Of a stretch of DNA of 64,000 bases, positions 6,902 to 15,355 are shown in pieces. Where the stretch lies: NCBI GenBank assembly GCA_013376995.1, contig JACAAZ010000001.1, positions 109,486 to 173,485 on the forward strand, written 5' to 3'. Source of the stretch: Bacteroidota bacterium. Lineage in GTDB: Bacteria; Bacteroidota; Bacteroidia; Bacteroidales; UBA4417. Position 1 is the stretch's first letter. Each line of letters starts with the position of its first letter. The translations under genes and the position numbers were made by a program. A model generated the notes under the pieces. That model searched no databases. It was not told where the DNA came from and worked only from the letters and a program-made list of their open reading frames with translations.

Positions 6902-9331
6902 TTAAAAAATCTTCGGGTATTTCGAAGGATTGACATCATGCATCAGGTTATAGATCGCATCGAAGACATCCTCAGCATTCGGATTGGAAAAATAATCCCC
7001 ATCGGTACCATAGGCTGCACGATGTGCCTGGGCAGTAACTGTTACTGGCTCTGCATCAAGATGGTAAAATCCTTTCTGTTCTTCCAGCACTTTCTGCATC
7101 ATATAAGCTGTAGCTCCCCCGGGGACATCTTCATCAAAGAAAACAACCTTGTTGGTCTTTTTTAGAGATTCAGCTATCATGTGATGAATGTCAAAAGGCT
7201 CCAGGGATTGAACATCAATGAGTTCAACAGAAATATCGAAATCACGAAGTTGCGCAACTGCATCCTGGGCAATCCTAACACAGGATCCGTAGGTAACCAG
7301 GGTCACATCCCTGCCTTCTTCGATAATCTCCGGAATGCCAAGCGGAACGGTAAAAGTACCGATGTTTTCAGGGCGTTTTTCCCTTAACCTGTACCCGTTC
7401 AGTGGCTCAATGATCAATGCAGGGCTGTCCGATTTAAGTAATGTATTATAAAAACCGGCTGCACGGGTCATATCCCTGGGGACCAGCACATATACCCCGC
7501 GAATGGAATTAATAACCATGCTCAAAGGTGAGCCTGAATGCCAGATTCCTTCAAGTCTATGCCCTCTCGTAGTAATAATCAGTGGAGCCTTTTGTCCGCC
7601 CCTGGTCCTGTAGAGCATAGTTGCCAAATCATCGCTGATCACCTGCAGTCCGTAAAGTAAATAGTCAAAATACTGAATCTCGGCTACAGGCCTTAATCCT
7701 CTTAAGGCAAGCCCAATACCCTGTCCAATAATAGTTGCTTCACGAATGCCGGTATCAAAGATCCGCTGTTCACCATAAACTTCCTGTAATCCTTCGTAGG
7801 TTTGATTCACGCCACCAATTTTCCCCACATCCTCACCAAAAATACACACCCGCGGATCTTTCTGAAGTATAAAGTCCCAGTTGTCGCGCAGGATTTCCCT
7901 TCCGGGTACCATCTGGGTATTATCGAGATAAACAGGTTTTACTTCAGGTATATTAATGGCAGCATCTTCAGATTCACTGTATAACAAGGTGTTATATCTT
8001 TCCCGGCTATCTTTCATTTCTTTCTCTAGCCAGTTTGTAACATTAATCTTGAGAGAATTTGAAGGATTGCTGCAGGAATTACAAATCAAACGGAGGATCT
8101 TTTTTGCAGAGGACATTACATCTTTCCGGATGGGCTCGGCTACCTGACGTAATTCCTGTTTGATAGCATTTATCTTATCCGTTTTTGCACAGTTACAAGT
8201 AGTGACATCAGCGAGTTTCAGGAATTCGTCCCGCATATGAAGCAGGGGTGTGCTGTAGTTCTTCCAGGCATTTTTCCTGGCATCTTTCACCTTCGCAATA
8301 GCTTCTTTTTCAATAGTATGAATAATTTCTTCAGTTGCTATCCCCGTAGCGATCATCCAATTTCGCATCTGGCTTATACAGTCGTATTCCTTTTCCCACA
8401 GAAGCCGTTCATCGGATTTATACCTTTCATGGGAACCCGATGTGCTATGCCCTTGAGGCTGCGTCAACTCAGTGATATGAAAAAGTACAGGTACATGGTC
8501 TTTGCGGCAGATTTCAATTCCGCTTTTATACATTGTAAAGAGAGCAGGGTAGTCCCAGCCTTTGGCGCTGAGGATCAGGAATCCATCCTTTACGGAATTT
8601 CTCTCAAACCCTTTAAGTGCTTCTGAAATATTCTGTTTGATGGTTTGAAGACTATTGTCAACAGAAATACCGTAGCCATCATCCCATATCGAAATGGCCA
8701 ATGGCACCTGCAAAACACCTGCGGCATTAAGCGTCTCCCAGAAATGGCCTTCAGAAGTGCTGGCGTCACCAATTGTTCCGAAAGCTACTTCATCCCCTTT
8801 GTGAGAAAAAGTAGTCAGAGCATGTAGTTCATTGTTTTTCCTAAACAGTTGAGATGCAAGGGCTAGTCCCAGAAGCCTTGGCATCTGGCCGGCAGTGGGG
8901 GAGATATCGGCTGATGAATTTTTCTGTTTCATCAGATCTTTCCATTTCCCGGATTGGTCCAGTGAGCGGCTTGCAAAGTGATTGTTCATCAGCCTGCCTC
9001 CATTCATGGGGTTGAATTTAATGTCGGTATCACCGTAAATTTGGGCAAACAGCTCTTCAAGGCTCATCAATCCGGCAGCAAGCATGAAGGTTTGATCCCT
9101 GTAATATCCTGAGCGCCAGTCGCCGTTCTGAAATACTTTAGCCATGGCTAACTGAGCCACTTCCTTACCATCTCCAAATATTCCAAACTTGCCTTTGCCG
9201 GTCAGCACCTCCCTTCTGCCCAACAAACTAGCCTGCCTGCTTTCAAAAGCTATCCTGTAATCGTTAAGTACTTCCTGAACATTTAATCCAGATTTTGAGC
9301 CTGGTGATTTGCTTGTCTTTGCAGAAGCCAT
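6902..9331 (-). CDS. 2-oxoacid dehydrogenase E1, fused alpha-beta
   Basis: 809 residues. The N-terminal half (about 25-400) is the alpha subunit of a thiamine-diphosphate E1, with GYYRDQTFML, the THDP/Mg region GTIGDASTSEGHFWETLN and IWDDGYGIS. The C-terminal half (about 475-809) is the beta subunit, with FGEDVGKIGGV, DTGIREATIIGQGIG and LVTYGSCV. This is the fused branched-chain-type E1 (2-oxoisovalerate dehydrogenase family) frequent in Bacteroidota. It decarboxylates a 2-oxoacid and passes the acyl group to an E2 that is not in this window. The exact substrate is not certain. A ferredoxin-dependent enzyme for similar substrates lies 3-6 kb away. Confidence 0.9.
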   Translation of the reverse strand: MASAKTSKSPGSKSGLNVQEVLNDYRIAFESRQASLLGRREVLTGKGKFGIFGDGKEVAQLAMAKVFQNGDWRSGYYRDQTFMLAAGLMSLEELFAQIYGDTDIKFNPMNGGRLMNNHFASRSLDQSGKWKDLMKQKNSSADISPTAGQMPRLLGLALASQLFRKNNELHALTTFSHKGDEVAFGTIGDASTSEGHFWETLNAAGVLQVPLAISIWDDGYGISVDNSLQTIKQNISEALKGFERNSVKDGFLILSAKGWDYPALFTMYKSGIEICRKDHVPVLFHITELTQPQGHSTSGSHERYKSDERLLWEKEYDCISQMRNWMIATGIATEEIIHTIEKEAIAKVKDARKNAWKNYSTPLLHMRDEFLKLADVTTCNCAKTDKINAIKQELRQVAEPIRKDVMSSAKKILRLICNSCSNPSNSLKINVTNWLEKEMKDSRERYNTLLYSESEDAAINIPEVKPVYLDNTQMVPGREILRDNWDFILQKDPRVCIFGEDVGKIGGVNQTYEGLQEVYGEQRIFDTGIREATIIGQGIGLALRGLRPVAEIQYFDYLLYGLQVISDDLATMLYRTRGGQKAPLIITTRGHRLEGIWHSGSPLSMVINSIRGVYVLVPRDMTRAAGFYNTLLKSDSPALIIEPLNGYRLREKRPENIGTFTVPLGIPEIIEEGRDVTLVTYGSCVRIAQDAVAQLRDFDISVELIDVQSLEPFDIHHMIAESLKKTNKVVFFDEDVPGGATAYMMQKVLEEQKGFYHLDAEPVTVTAQAHRAAYGTDGDYFSNPNAEDVFDAIYNLMHDVNPSKYPKIF

Positions 9332-9424
9332 AAATAAAATATTCCTTATCTTAATTTCAACAAAATTTCATGAAACCTTGTTCAGGTTTCACCTATTTAT
9401 CATTCTTTTATACTATTGGTAACC

Positions 9425-10000
9425 TCAGTAGTTTTCGGCGAGGACTTCAAAATATGCCTGGGGATGTTCACAGCCAGGGCAATTTTTAAGAGCACGGGTG
9501 CTTTCATAAATTAATCCACATTTCCTGCAGATCCACTTCACTTTCTTTTTCTTCCTGAACACCTCTCCATTTTCAATGTTACTCGCCAGTTTGCCAAACC
9601 TGCTGGCATAGAAGAGTTTAATCTGCCTGAATAGCTTCAGTTTGGTTGCAACCTTTTTGAAACCTTCGTCCCAGGCTGTTTTCTCAAAATTGCTATAGAG
9701 CATTTCAGCCTGTTCAGTTTCAGCATTTAAGGATGCAATGAGATTTTCTAAATTAGTAGCAATAGATTCGGCAATGTAATCTGTAGTAACCTGTACCTCT
9801 GCTCCTTCGATGAATCGGAACAGGGTTTTGCAATGTGATTTTTTCTGCTCAGCCGTTTCAAGGAAAATGGCAGCCATTTGCTGGTAACCTTCTTTTGCTG
9901 CAACCTTGGCAAACCAGCCATACTTCTGTATAGCCCGGGATTCAACAGCTAGCGCTATAACAAGATTCTTTTCGGTTTGGGTTCCCTTCAATTCATTCAT
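9425..10000 (-). CDS. Rubrerythrin
   Basis: 191 residues. Residues 1-145 form a ferritin-like four-helix bundle with carboxylate and histidine ligands for a di-iron site (AVESRAIQKY, ETAEQKKSH, NAETEQAEMLYSNFEK). The C-terminal domain is a rubredoxin-type Fe(SCys)4 site with CRKCG and CPGCEH. Rubrerythrins reduce hydrogen peroxide in the cytoplasm of anaerobes using electrons from rubredoxin or ferredoxin. Length and domain order are standard. It lies downstream of the glutathione-peroxidase-like gene on the same strand but a strong terminator separates them, so it should have its own promoter. Confidence 0.93.
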   Translation of the reverse strand: MNELKGTQTEKNLVIALAVESRAIQKYGWFAKVAAKEGYQQMAAIFLETAEQKKSHCKTLFRFIEGAEVQVTTDYIAESIATNLENLIASLNAETEQAEMLYSNFEKTAWDEGFKKVATKLKLFRQIKLFYASRFGKLASNIENGEVFRKKKKVKWICRKCGLIYESTRALKNCPGCEHPQAYFEVLAENY

Positions 10001-10075
10001 AACTTACATTTTTACGAAAGCATAACCTGAGCTGTCGGATAACTTTTCTTTTGTTAATTTCCGAAAAGTAAAGAT

Positions 10076-10101
10076 AAAAAAAAGGGAAGTGTTACCTTCC
10101 C
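10076..10101 (-). terminator. Rho-independent terminator of the GPx-like gene
   Basis: On the minus strand GGGAAG pairs perfectly with CTTCCC across a 6-base loop and is followed by eight T residues. It lies 29 bases past the stop of the glutathione-peroxidase-like gene and before the rubrerythrin gene. Confidence 0.85.
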
Positions 10102-10129
10102 TAATTTTACTGACTCTCGAATGCAGTAT

Positions 10130-10672
10130 TTATTTTGACTGGTTAATCCAGTTCAGGATCTTCTCAGTTTTCGGATTGTCCTTTGGTGGGACCATTCCAA
10201 CCAGGTTGCCTTTTTCATCGATCATGAATTTTTGGAAATTCCAGGTTACTGGTGCATCCATCACTCCATTTTCCTGTTTAGTAGTTAGCCATTTATAGAT
10301 TGGGTCTATATCATCCCCCTTCACTGAGATCTTTTGCATCATAGGAAAGCTCACATGATATTTTTCAGTACAGAATTCTTTAATCTCACTATTTGAGCCA
10401 GGTTCCTGGCTTAGGAAATTATTTGCCGGAAATCCTAAAATGACAAAACCTTTGCTCTGATAAGTTTCATACAGTGATTGAAGATCGGCATACTGAGGGG
10501 TATGACCGCAACGGGAGGCGGTATTAACAACCAGCACTTTTTTCCCTTTCAGGCTTGACAGATTGAAATCCTTTCCATCAATGGTTTTGGTTGAAAAATC
10601 ATAGAAGCTCTTTTTCTGTGCTGAACAGTTGAGTGCCATCAAAATAGCAAGAAGTCCTACTAAAGCTTTCAT
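10130..10672 (-). CDS. Exported glutathione-peroxidase family protein
   Basis: 180 residues from ATG 10672; a GTG nine codons upstream only lengthens the region before the signal peptide. Residues 1-18 are a signal sequence with a Cys at 16 that is not a good lipobox. The peroxidase fold shows NTASRCGHTPQY with the peroxidatic Cys55 and TWNFQKF near 135 with the conserved Trp and Asn. The family's Gln motif FPCNQF reads FPANNF here, so Gln is replaced by Asn. Bacterial members usually reduce peroxides with thioredoxin instead of glutathione. It is likely periplasmic and part of oxidative defence together with the neighbouring rubrerythrin and thioredoxin. Confidence 0.88.
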   Translation of the reverse strand: MKALVGLLAILMALNCSAQKKSFYDFSTKTIDGKDFNLSSLKGKKVLVVNTASRCGHTPQYADLQSLYETYQSKGFVILGFPANNFLSQEPGSNSEIKEFCTEKYHVSFPMMQKISVKGDDIDPIYKWLTTKQENGVMDAPVTWNFQKFMIDEKGNLVGMVPPKDNPKTEKILNWINQSK

Positions 10673-10873
10673 CGTATTATTTTTAGTCTGGTTCTCCACG
10701 CATGAATCAGGTAAACTTGGATAGTTATCTTTTGATACCGCTGAAAGAACTTAGAGGGTTATTGTTTAATTGTTATTGCTATATATTAAACAGGAAAATT
10801 GCCTCATTGTTCAAGCAACAGATGAAAAGGCTGTCTTAATATTTGTGAATTTTAGGAGGAAACCAGGAAATAG

Positions 10874-11200
10874 CTAGCTGAAATAAAGCTGATAATATCG
10901 ATTTATCTTCCCCCTGAGTTCTTGAACGGAAACATATTTGCTTTCGCGTATAGTCTCCTTGCCGTCAATAAACAGTAGGATAGCTGGAGAATTATAGATG
11001 CCATAGCTTGCCGTAATATCACTGTTCTGAACTGCATTTACGAATCCCAGCTTAATTTCCGGGAATTCGGATTCAACCATTTGATTCACTTTCGGCCTCA
11101 GCGAAATACAGGGGGCACAATTATCATTGTAGAAGTAAAGAATGGCCATTGCATTCGATGCTACAAGCTTTTCAATGTTTTCTTTTCCAACTATTTCCAT
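10874..11200 (-). CDS. Thioredoxin-like protein
   Basis: 108 residues from ATG 11200, directly after the stop of the TIGR02757 gene; an upstream TTG would overlap it. Thioredoxin fold with the redox motif C28-A-P-C31 after the strand AILYFYNDN, and the cis-Pro region IYNSPAILLFIDG near residue 75. There is no signal peptide, so it should act in the cytoplasm as a small disulfide reductase. CAPC instead of CGPC suggests a specialised partner or redox potential. It probably shares a transcript with the upstream TIGR02757 gene. Confidence 0.85.
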   Translation of the reverse strand: MEIVGKENIEKLVASNAMAILYFYNDNCAPCISLRPKVNQMVESEFPEIKLGFVNAVQNSDITASYGIYNSPAILLFIDGKETIRESKYVSVQELRGKINRYYQLYFS

Positions 11201-11202
11201 AA

Positions 11203-11988
11203 TCAATATCGTTCAAAAACACCAAGCCCGAACAGGGCAAAATCATATTTCACAGGGTCAATCGAATCAAAGTTCTTAAGCGCAGAAGTTAGTTCCTCAA
11301 CGGATCTCCAGTCATCCTGCTTTCGCTTCAGCAAACCAAGTTTTCTGGCGACCCGTCCTGAATGAACATCCAGGGGGCACATGAGTGAAGATGGGGGAAT
11401 GCTTTTCCAAATCCCGAAATCGACTCCATTATTATCTGCACGAACCATCCACCTTAAAAACATGTTTAAGCGCTTTCCTGCAGAGCCACTGAAAGGATCT
11501 GAAATATGCTTTTCCGAACGCGGCAGGTGAGGAGTCTTTAATACAGAATACCGGAAGAATGCAATAGCTGAAAGCACGGAATTGCCTGCTTCAAAGCCGT
11601 ACCGGAAAACTTCTTCCATATCCTTATTTGATGCATACAGGTTTCTTAATGCCTGCAGCATGAAGATACAATCTTCACCATTAAAGGTCCTGTGGACAAA
11701 TTTCAGGAAGCGAATATATTCATCTTCCCTGGCTCCCGAAATAAACTCATAGGGTGCTGAATCCATCATTCCCATTAAGCGCCTGGAATTGTTAACAATG
11801 GTGGCTCTTTGCCCCCACGATAGAATGGCAGCCAGGAACCCGGAAATTTCAATATCTTCTTTCCTGCTGAAAAGATGAGGGATGCTCACCGGGTCTGTAG
11901 CAATAAATTCCAGCGAATTATACTGCCTTACCTTCTGATCAAGAAGTTCTTTCAGGGATTGGCCGGTTGCTGCGTTTTGAATTGCCAT
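11203..11988 (-). CDS. TIGR02757 (DUF2400) family protein
   Basis: 261 residues, complete. It matches the TIGR02757/DUF2400 family, common in Bacteroidota, which resembles helix-hairpin-helix DNA glycosylases. Seen motifs include DPVSIPHLFSRKEDIEISGF near 32, LSWGQRATI near 56, the central FLRWMVRADN and GIWKSI, and the end KYDFALFGLGVFER. No experimentally fixed role is known to me; a DNA-repair role is only suggested by the fold. It is followed after two bases by the thioredoxin gene. Confidence 0.85.
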   Translation of the reverse strand: MAIQNAATGQSLKELLDQKVRQYNSLEFIATDPVSIPHLFSRKEDIEISGFLAAILSWGQRATIVNNSRRLMGMMDSAPYEFISGAREDEYIRFLKFVHRTFNGEDCIFMLQALRNLYASNKDMEEVFRYGFEAGNSVLSAIAFFRYSVLKTPHLPRSEKHISDPFSGSAGKRLNMFLRWMVRADNNGVDFGIWKSIPPSSLMCPLDVHSGRVARKLGLLKRKQDDWRSVEELTSALKNFDSIDPVKYDFALFGLGVFERY

Positions 11989-12023
11989 TCTGCTAAAGTA
12001 CGATTTGAGAAGTGTATAAAAGT

Positions 12024-12059
12024 AAAATCCCTTCCTCCGGCTTTGGAAGAAGGGATTTT
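12024..12059. terminator. Bidirectional-looking terminator after korC
   Basis: AAAATCCCTTC pairs with GAAGGGATTTT across a GC-rich inner part (CTCC/GGA), with A/T runs on both sides. It lies 17 bases past the korC stop, both genes around it run on the minus strand, and it should end the kor transcript. Confidence 0.82.
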
Positions 12060-12075
12060 ATTATGTCTGTCAATA

Positions 12076-12630
12076 TTAATTCAGCAATTGAATTGCGTTG
12101 ATAAGCCCTTTGCCGGTTTCAATGGCTTTTTCATTTTCAGGGATCATGCCATGGTGACGGGCAGGCAATGATTTTTCTAGTCCTTTATGGATATATTCCA
12201 TGCCGATAATAGGTTTCAGTTTCAGGAAACCTCCAAGGACGATCATATTGAATACTTTCAGCAAGCCTAATTTGCCCGCCATTTCAGCTGCTTCAATGGA
12301 GTAGATGTTAATATCCTTTCTTTCCGGGTGGCGGGTGATACCATTGGGATCATAGATCAGGAGACCACCGGGTTTTACCGTGTTCTCAAATTTATCCATG
12401 CTCTGCTGGTTCAGGATAATGGCTGTATCATAGGCATTGAGGATTGGAGAGCTGATCCTTTCATCACTGATAATAACAGTAACGTTGGCTGTGCCTCCAC
12501 GCATTTCCGGTCCGTAAGAAGGCATCCAGCTTACTTCCTTATTCTGCATAACGCCTGAATAGGCTAAGATCTTCCCCATGGATAGAACACCCTGTCCGCC
12601 GAACCCGGCTATGATAATTTCTTCTGTCAT
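12076..12630 (-). CDS. korC: 2-oxoacid:ferredoxin oxidoreductase, gamma subunit
   Basis: 184 residues from ATG 12630 (MTEEIIIAGFGGQG). The GFGGQGVLSMGKILAYSG start and YGPEMRGGTANVTVIIS are the hallmarks of the gamma subunit of pyruvate/2-oxoglutarate/2-oxoisovalerate ferredoxin oxidoreductases. It completes the enzyme encoded by korD, korA and korB upstream on the same strand. It is separated from korB by about 390 bases filled by a 7-bp repeat array, which is unusual for an operon whose products form one complex. Confidence 0.92.
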   Translation of the reverse strand: MTEEIIIAGFGGQGVLSMGKILAYSGVMQNKEVSWMPSYGPEMRGGTANVTVIISDERISSPILNAYDTAIILNQQSMDKFENTVKPGGLLIYDPNGITRHPERKDINIYSIEAAEMAGKLGLLKVFNMIVLGGFLKLKPIIGMEYIHKGLEKSLPARHHGMIPENEKAIETGKGLINAIQLLN

Positions 12631-12752
12631 GACTCTACTGGTTTTATTCAATTCGTTGTCTTAATATTGTCTTGATAATGCTTGCTTCCAACCTGTCTGT
12701 TCCAATCTACCTCCTACTAGCATTAATAATGAAGACAGAGATTGGTTTTGTA

Positions 12753-12986
12753 TTTTGTCTTTTTCCTTTTGTCTTTTGTCTTCAGCCTACAGCTTCCAGC
12801 TTACTGCTTCCTGCTTCCTGCTACCTGCTTCCTGCTACCTGCTTCCTGCTTCCAGCTTCCAGCTTCCTGCTTCCAGCTTCCTGCTTCCAGCTTACTGCTT
12901 CCTACTTCCTGCTTCCAGCTTACTGCTTCCTGGTTCCTGCTTCCTGCTTCCTACTTCCTACTTCCTACTTCCTACTTCCTGCTTCT
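12753..12986 (-). repeat. 7-bp tandem repeat array inside the kor gene cluster
   Basis: About 33 head-to-tail 7-bp units in unbroken phase. The left end is TTTTGTC-like and grades into TTCCTGC, TTCCAGC, TACCTGC and TTCCTAC variants. Because 7 is not a multiple of 3, all three forward frames stay open and read the same seven-residue motif (LLPASCF), an artefact and not a gene. It occupies most of the 12631-13016 gap between korC and korB, where nothing else is recognisable. Confidence 0.92.
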
Positions 12987-13016
12987 AACTTTGGGCTCCG
13001 GGCTTTAGGCTCCCGC

Positions 13017-13796
13017 CTACTCCTCATTCACCTTAATATCCCCCAAAGGATAATACGGGAACATATTCTCCACCATCCATTCATTCGATTTCAGAGGTGT
13101 CATCTTCCAACCTGAATTACAGTTGGATACGATTTCAATGAAAGACAGCCCCTTATTCAGTTTCTGATTTTCAAACGCTTTGCGTACAGCCTTTTTTGCT
13201 TTTCGGACTGCGGAAGGAGTATGAACAGCCTGGCGGGTAACATAAATAGTTCCTGGAAGTTGGGCTACCAATTCAGTTATCCTCAACGGGTTTCCCATGG
13301 TATGAACATCACGCCCATAGGGAGAAGTGCTTGACTTCATTCCCGGAAGTGTAGTTGGAGCCATCTGGCCACCTGTCATTCCGTAAATTCCGTTGTTGAC
13401 GAAGATGATGACAATATTTTCACCCCTGTTACAGGCATGAATGGTTTCAGCAGTTCCGATGGCAGCAAGGTCACCGTCACCCTGGTAAGTGAATATGAAT
13501 TTATCAGGCATCAGTCTTTTTACAGCTGTAGCAAGTGCAGGAGCACGCCCGTGAGCAGCCTGCTGCATATCGATGTTCATGAATTCGTAAGCAAGTACGG
13601 AACATCCGACAGGTGCGATACCGATAGTTTTATCCTGGATGTCCATTTCTTCGAGGACTTCCATGATGATACGGTGAGCAGTTCCATGGCCGCAACCCGG
13701 GCAATAGCTGAGAGCCTTCGGGGTTAGCAGATCCGTGCGTTTGTATACCAGGTTTTCCGGTTGTACGATTTCTGGGTTCGTTTTGAATTCAGCCAT
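13017..13796 (-). CDS. korB: 2-oxoacid:ferredoxin oxidoreductase, beta subunit
   Basis: 259 residues. The chosen ATG at 13796 (MAEFKTNPEIVQ) has a clear GGAGG ten bases upstream; a longer open frame would run into korA. Thiamine-diphosphate beta subunit: YCPGCGHGTAHR near 36, APVGCSVLAYEF, HGRAPALATAVK, and the binding motif GDGDLAAIGTAETIH with NNGIYGMTGGQ. It binds TPP with the alpha subunit and passes electrons to ferredoxin. Beta proteins of this short type pair with alpha, gamma and a separate two-cluster ferredoxin subunit, all present here. Confidence 0.94.
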   Translation of the reverse strand: MAEFKTNPEIVQPENLVYKRTDLLTPKALSYCPGCGHGTAHRIIMEVLEEMDIQDKTIGIAPVGCSVLAYEFMNIDMQQAAHGRAPALATAVKRLMPDKFIFTYQGDGDLAAIGTAETIHACNRGENIVIIFVNNGIYGMTGGQMAPTTLPGMKSSTSPYGRDVHTMGNPLRITELVAQLPGTIYVTRQAVHTPSAVRKAKKAVRKAFENQKLNKGLSFIEIVSNCNSGWKMTPLKSNEWMVENMFPYYPLGDIKVNEE

Positions 13797-13800
13797 GATC

Positions 13801-14883
13801 CTATCCTCCGATAATTTTTTGTTTAAGTGCTTCAACCACTTCAATAGGTGAAGGAATAATTCCCCCCATGCGGCCGAAATGTTCAACTTTAACCCTTCCT
13901 TGCGTAGCCAGTTGAACGTCTTCAATCATTTGCCCTGCATTCATTTCCACAACCAGTATGCCTTTGACTTTTTCGGTCATCTGGGCAACAGCTTTCTTTG
14001 GGAAAGGGAAAAGGGTGATAGGACGCATCAACCCAACCTTGATACCTTGCTCAGCCGCCAGTTCAATTGCTTTCTGGCAGATACGGGCACTGGTTCCAAA
14101 GGCGATGAATGCATAATCTGCATCCTCACATCCGATCTTTTCGTAACGGACTTCGGCCTCTTCAATTTTAGCATATTTTTCCTGCAGGAGAATATTGTGC
14201 CTCTCCATCTTAGACGATTCAAGGTCAAGGGAAGTTATGATATTGCGTTCGCGGTCTTTTGTCTTTCCAGTAGTTGCCCAGGGAGTGTTCTTAATGATCT
14301 CTTCTTCAGTAAGCCTGGGTTTCTGAGCATCGAGCTCAACTTTTTCCATCATCTGTCCGATAGCTCCATCTGAAAGCACCATTACAGGGTTCCTGTATTT
14401 GAAAGCAAGTTCAAATCCAAGCCCAGCAAAATCAGCCATTTCCTGGACTGAACTGGGTGCCAGGACGATCATCCTGTAATCACCATGGCCGCCACCTTTT
14501 GTAGCCTGGAAATAATCTGATTGCGACGGTTGAATCGTACCGAGACCTGGACCGCCCCTGACCACGTTCAGGATCACACAAGGCAATTCTGAACCGGCTA
14601 TGTAGGAGATTCCTTCCTGCTTAAGGCTGATACCGGGACTGGAAGAAGATGTAAGTACCTTTTTCCCACAAGATGCTCCTCCATAAACCATGTTAATGGC
14701 TGCCACTTCACTTTCAGCCTGGAGAGTGATCATACCCGTGCGCTCATGCGTTTTTTCGGCCATGAGGTATTCCATCACCTCCGATTGCGGTGTAATGGGG
14801 TAACCAAAGTATCCATCTGCCCCGGCGCGGATAGCAGCCTCGGCAAATGCTTCATTACCCTTCATTAATTTTAATTCTTTCAT
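13801..14883 (-). CDS. korA: 2-oxoacid:ferredoxin oxidoreductase, alpha subunit (VorB/KorA type)
   Basis: 360 residues, complete. MKGNEAFAEAAIRAGADGYFGYPITPQSEV at the start, AESEVAAINMVYGGASCGKK with TSSSSPGISL near 80, and RGGPGLGTIQPSQSDYF near 112 define the alpha subunit of KOR-type enzymes. The wording of these motifs is closest to what I know as VorB, so branched-chain 2-oxoacids are a likely substrate, though 2-oxoglutarate cannot be excluded. The stop lies four bases before the korB start; korD is upstream. Confidence 0.92.
   Translation of the reverse strand: MKELKLMKGNEAFAEAAIRAGADGYFGYPITPQSEVMEYLMAEKTHERTGMITLQAESEVAAINMVYGGASCGKKVLTSSSSPGISLKQEGISYIAGSELPCVILNVVRGGPGLGTIQPSQSDYFQATKGGGHGDYRMIVLAPSSVQEMADFAGLGFELAFKYRNPVMVLSDGAIGQMMEKVELDAQKPRLTEEEIIKNTPWATTGKTKDRERNIITSLDLESSKMERHNILLQEKYAKIEEAEVRYEKIGCEDADYAFIAFGTSARICQKAIELAAEQGIKVGLMRPITLFPFPKKAVAQMTEKVKGILVVEMNAGQMIEDVQLATQGRVKVEHFGRMGGIIPSPIEVVEALKQKIIGG
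13805..13809 (-). promoter_or_regulatory. Shine-Dalgarno site of korB
   Basis: GGAGG on the minus strand, nine bases before the korB ATG and inside the end of korA. It is one of the few strong ribosome-binding sites in this window and settles the korB start. Confidence 0.65.
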
Positions 14884-14905
14884 ACCTGGTCTATTTCTGA
14901 TTCAA

Positions 14906-15133
14906 CTATTCGGTAAATTTTTTCCGGTAAACGGTGATGGCTCCATCGGGACATACTACTGCACAATTAGTGCAGCCTGTACATAGATCATTGGTGGGCT
15001 GGGCAAAATGATACCCTTTCCTGTTTACCTGTTTGGCCATAGCGATCACTTCTTCAGGGCATACAGGGATACAAACCTCGCAACCCTTGCACCTTTCAGT
15101 ATCAACTATAATTTCACCTTTAACTTTTGCCAT
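14906..15133 (-). CDS. korD: 2[4Fe-4S] ferredoxin subunit of the 2-oxoacid oxidoreductase
   Basis: 75 residues with two complete cluster motifs: C15xxC18xxC21xxxCP, and a second CxxCxxCxxxCP beginning at residue 51 (CTGCTNCAVVCP). It is the delta, electron-exit subunit and the first gene of korD-A-B-(repeat)-C, 22 bases before korA. It contrasts with the cluster-depleted ferredoxin domain of the hyfI-like protein elsewhere in the window. Confidence 0.93.
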   Translation of the reverse strand: MAKVKGEIIVDTERCKGCEVCIPVCPEEVIAMAKQVNRKGYHFAQPTNDLCTGCTNCAVVCPDGAITVYRKKFTE

Positions 15134-15311
15134 TGTTGTTCGTATTTCTCTTAAATGTGGGGCGAAGTTAGAGATTTAAACCAAACTGGATTCTGATTCT
15201 CCCCCTAAAGTTCGCTTTCCAATTAATTTATAATGAGTTTAAATTGCTTTGATAAAAGTTATCTTTACTTCTATTCAACCAGTCATCAATTGACCGGCAT
15301 CATTGTAAGGT

Positions 15312-15346
15312 GTTTATAAAAACAATGAGGTCTTTTTAACCTCATT
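15312..15346 (-). terminator. Rho-independent terminator of the aminotransferase gene
   Basis: On the minus strand AATGAGGT pairs with ACCTCATT over a 7-base loop, followed by GTTTTTAT. It lies 10 bases past the stop of the aminotransferase gene. Confidence 0.85.
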
Positions 15347-15355
15347 GCATAATCA

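Noticed and set aside
12672..13115. Overlapping forward open frames encoding Leu-Pro-Ala-Ser-Cys-Phe repeats
   Set aside because: They are by-products of the 7-bp repeat: all three frames are open and show the same motif, and they overlap the end of korB.
13797..13925. Longer N-terminus of korB
   Set aside because: The extra 43 codons lie inside korA in another frame. The ATG at 13796 has a good ribosome-binding site and gives the normal family length.
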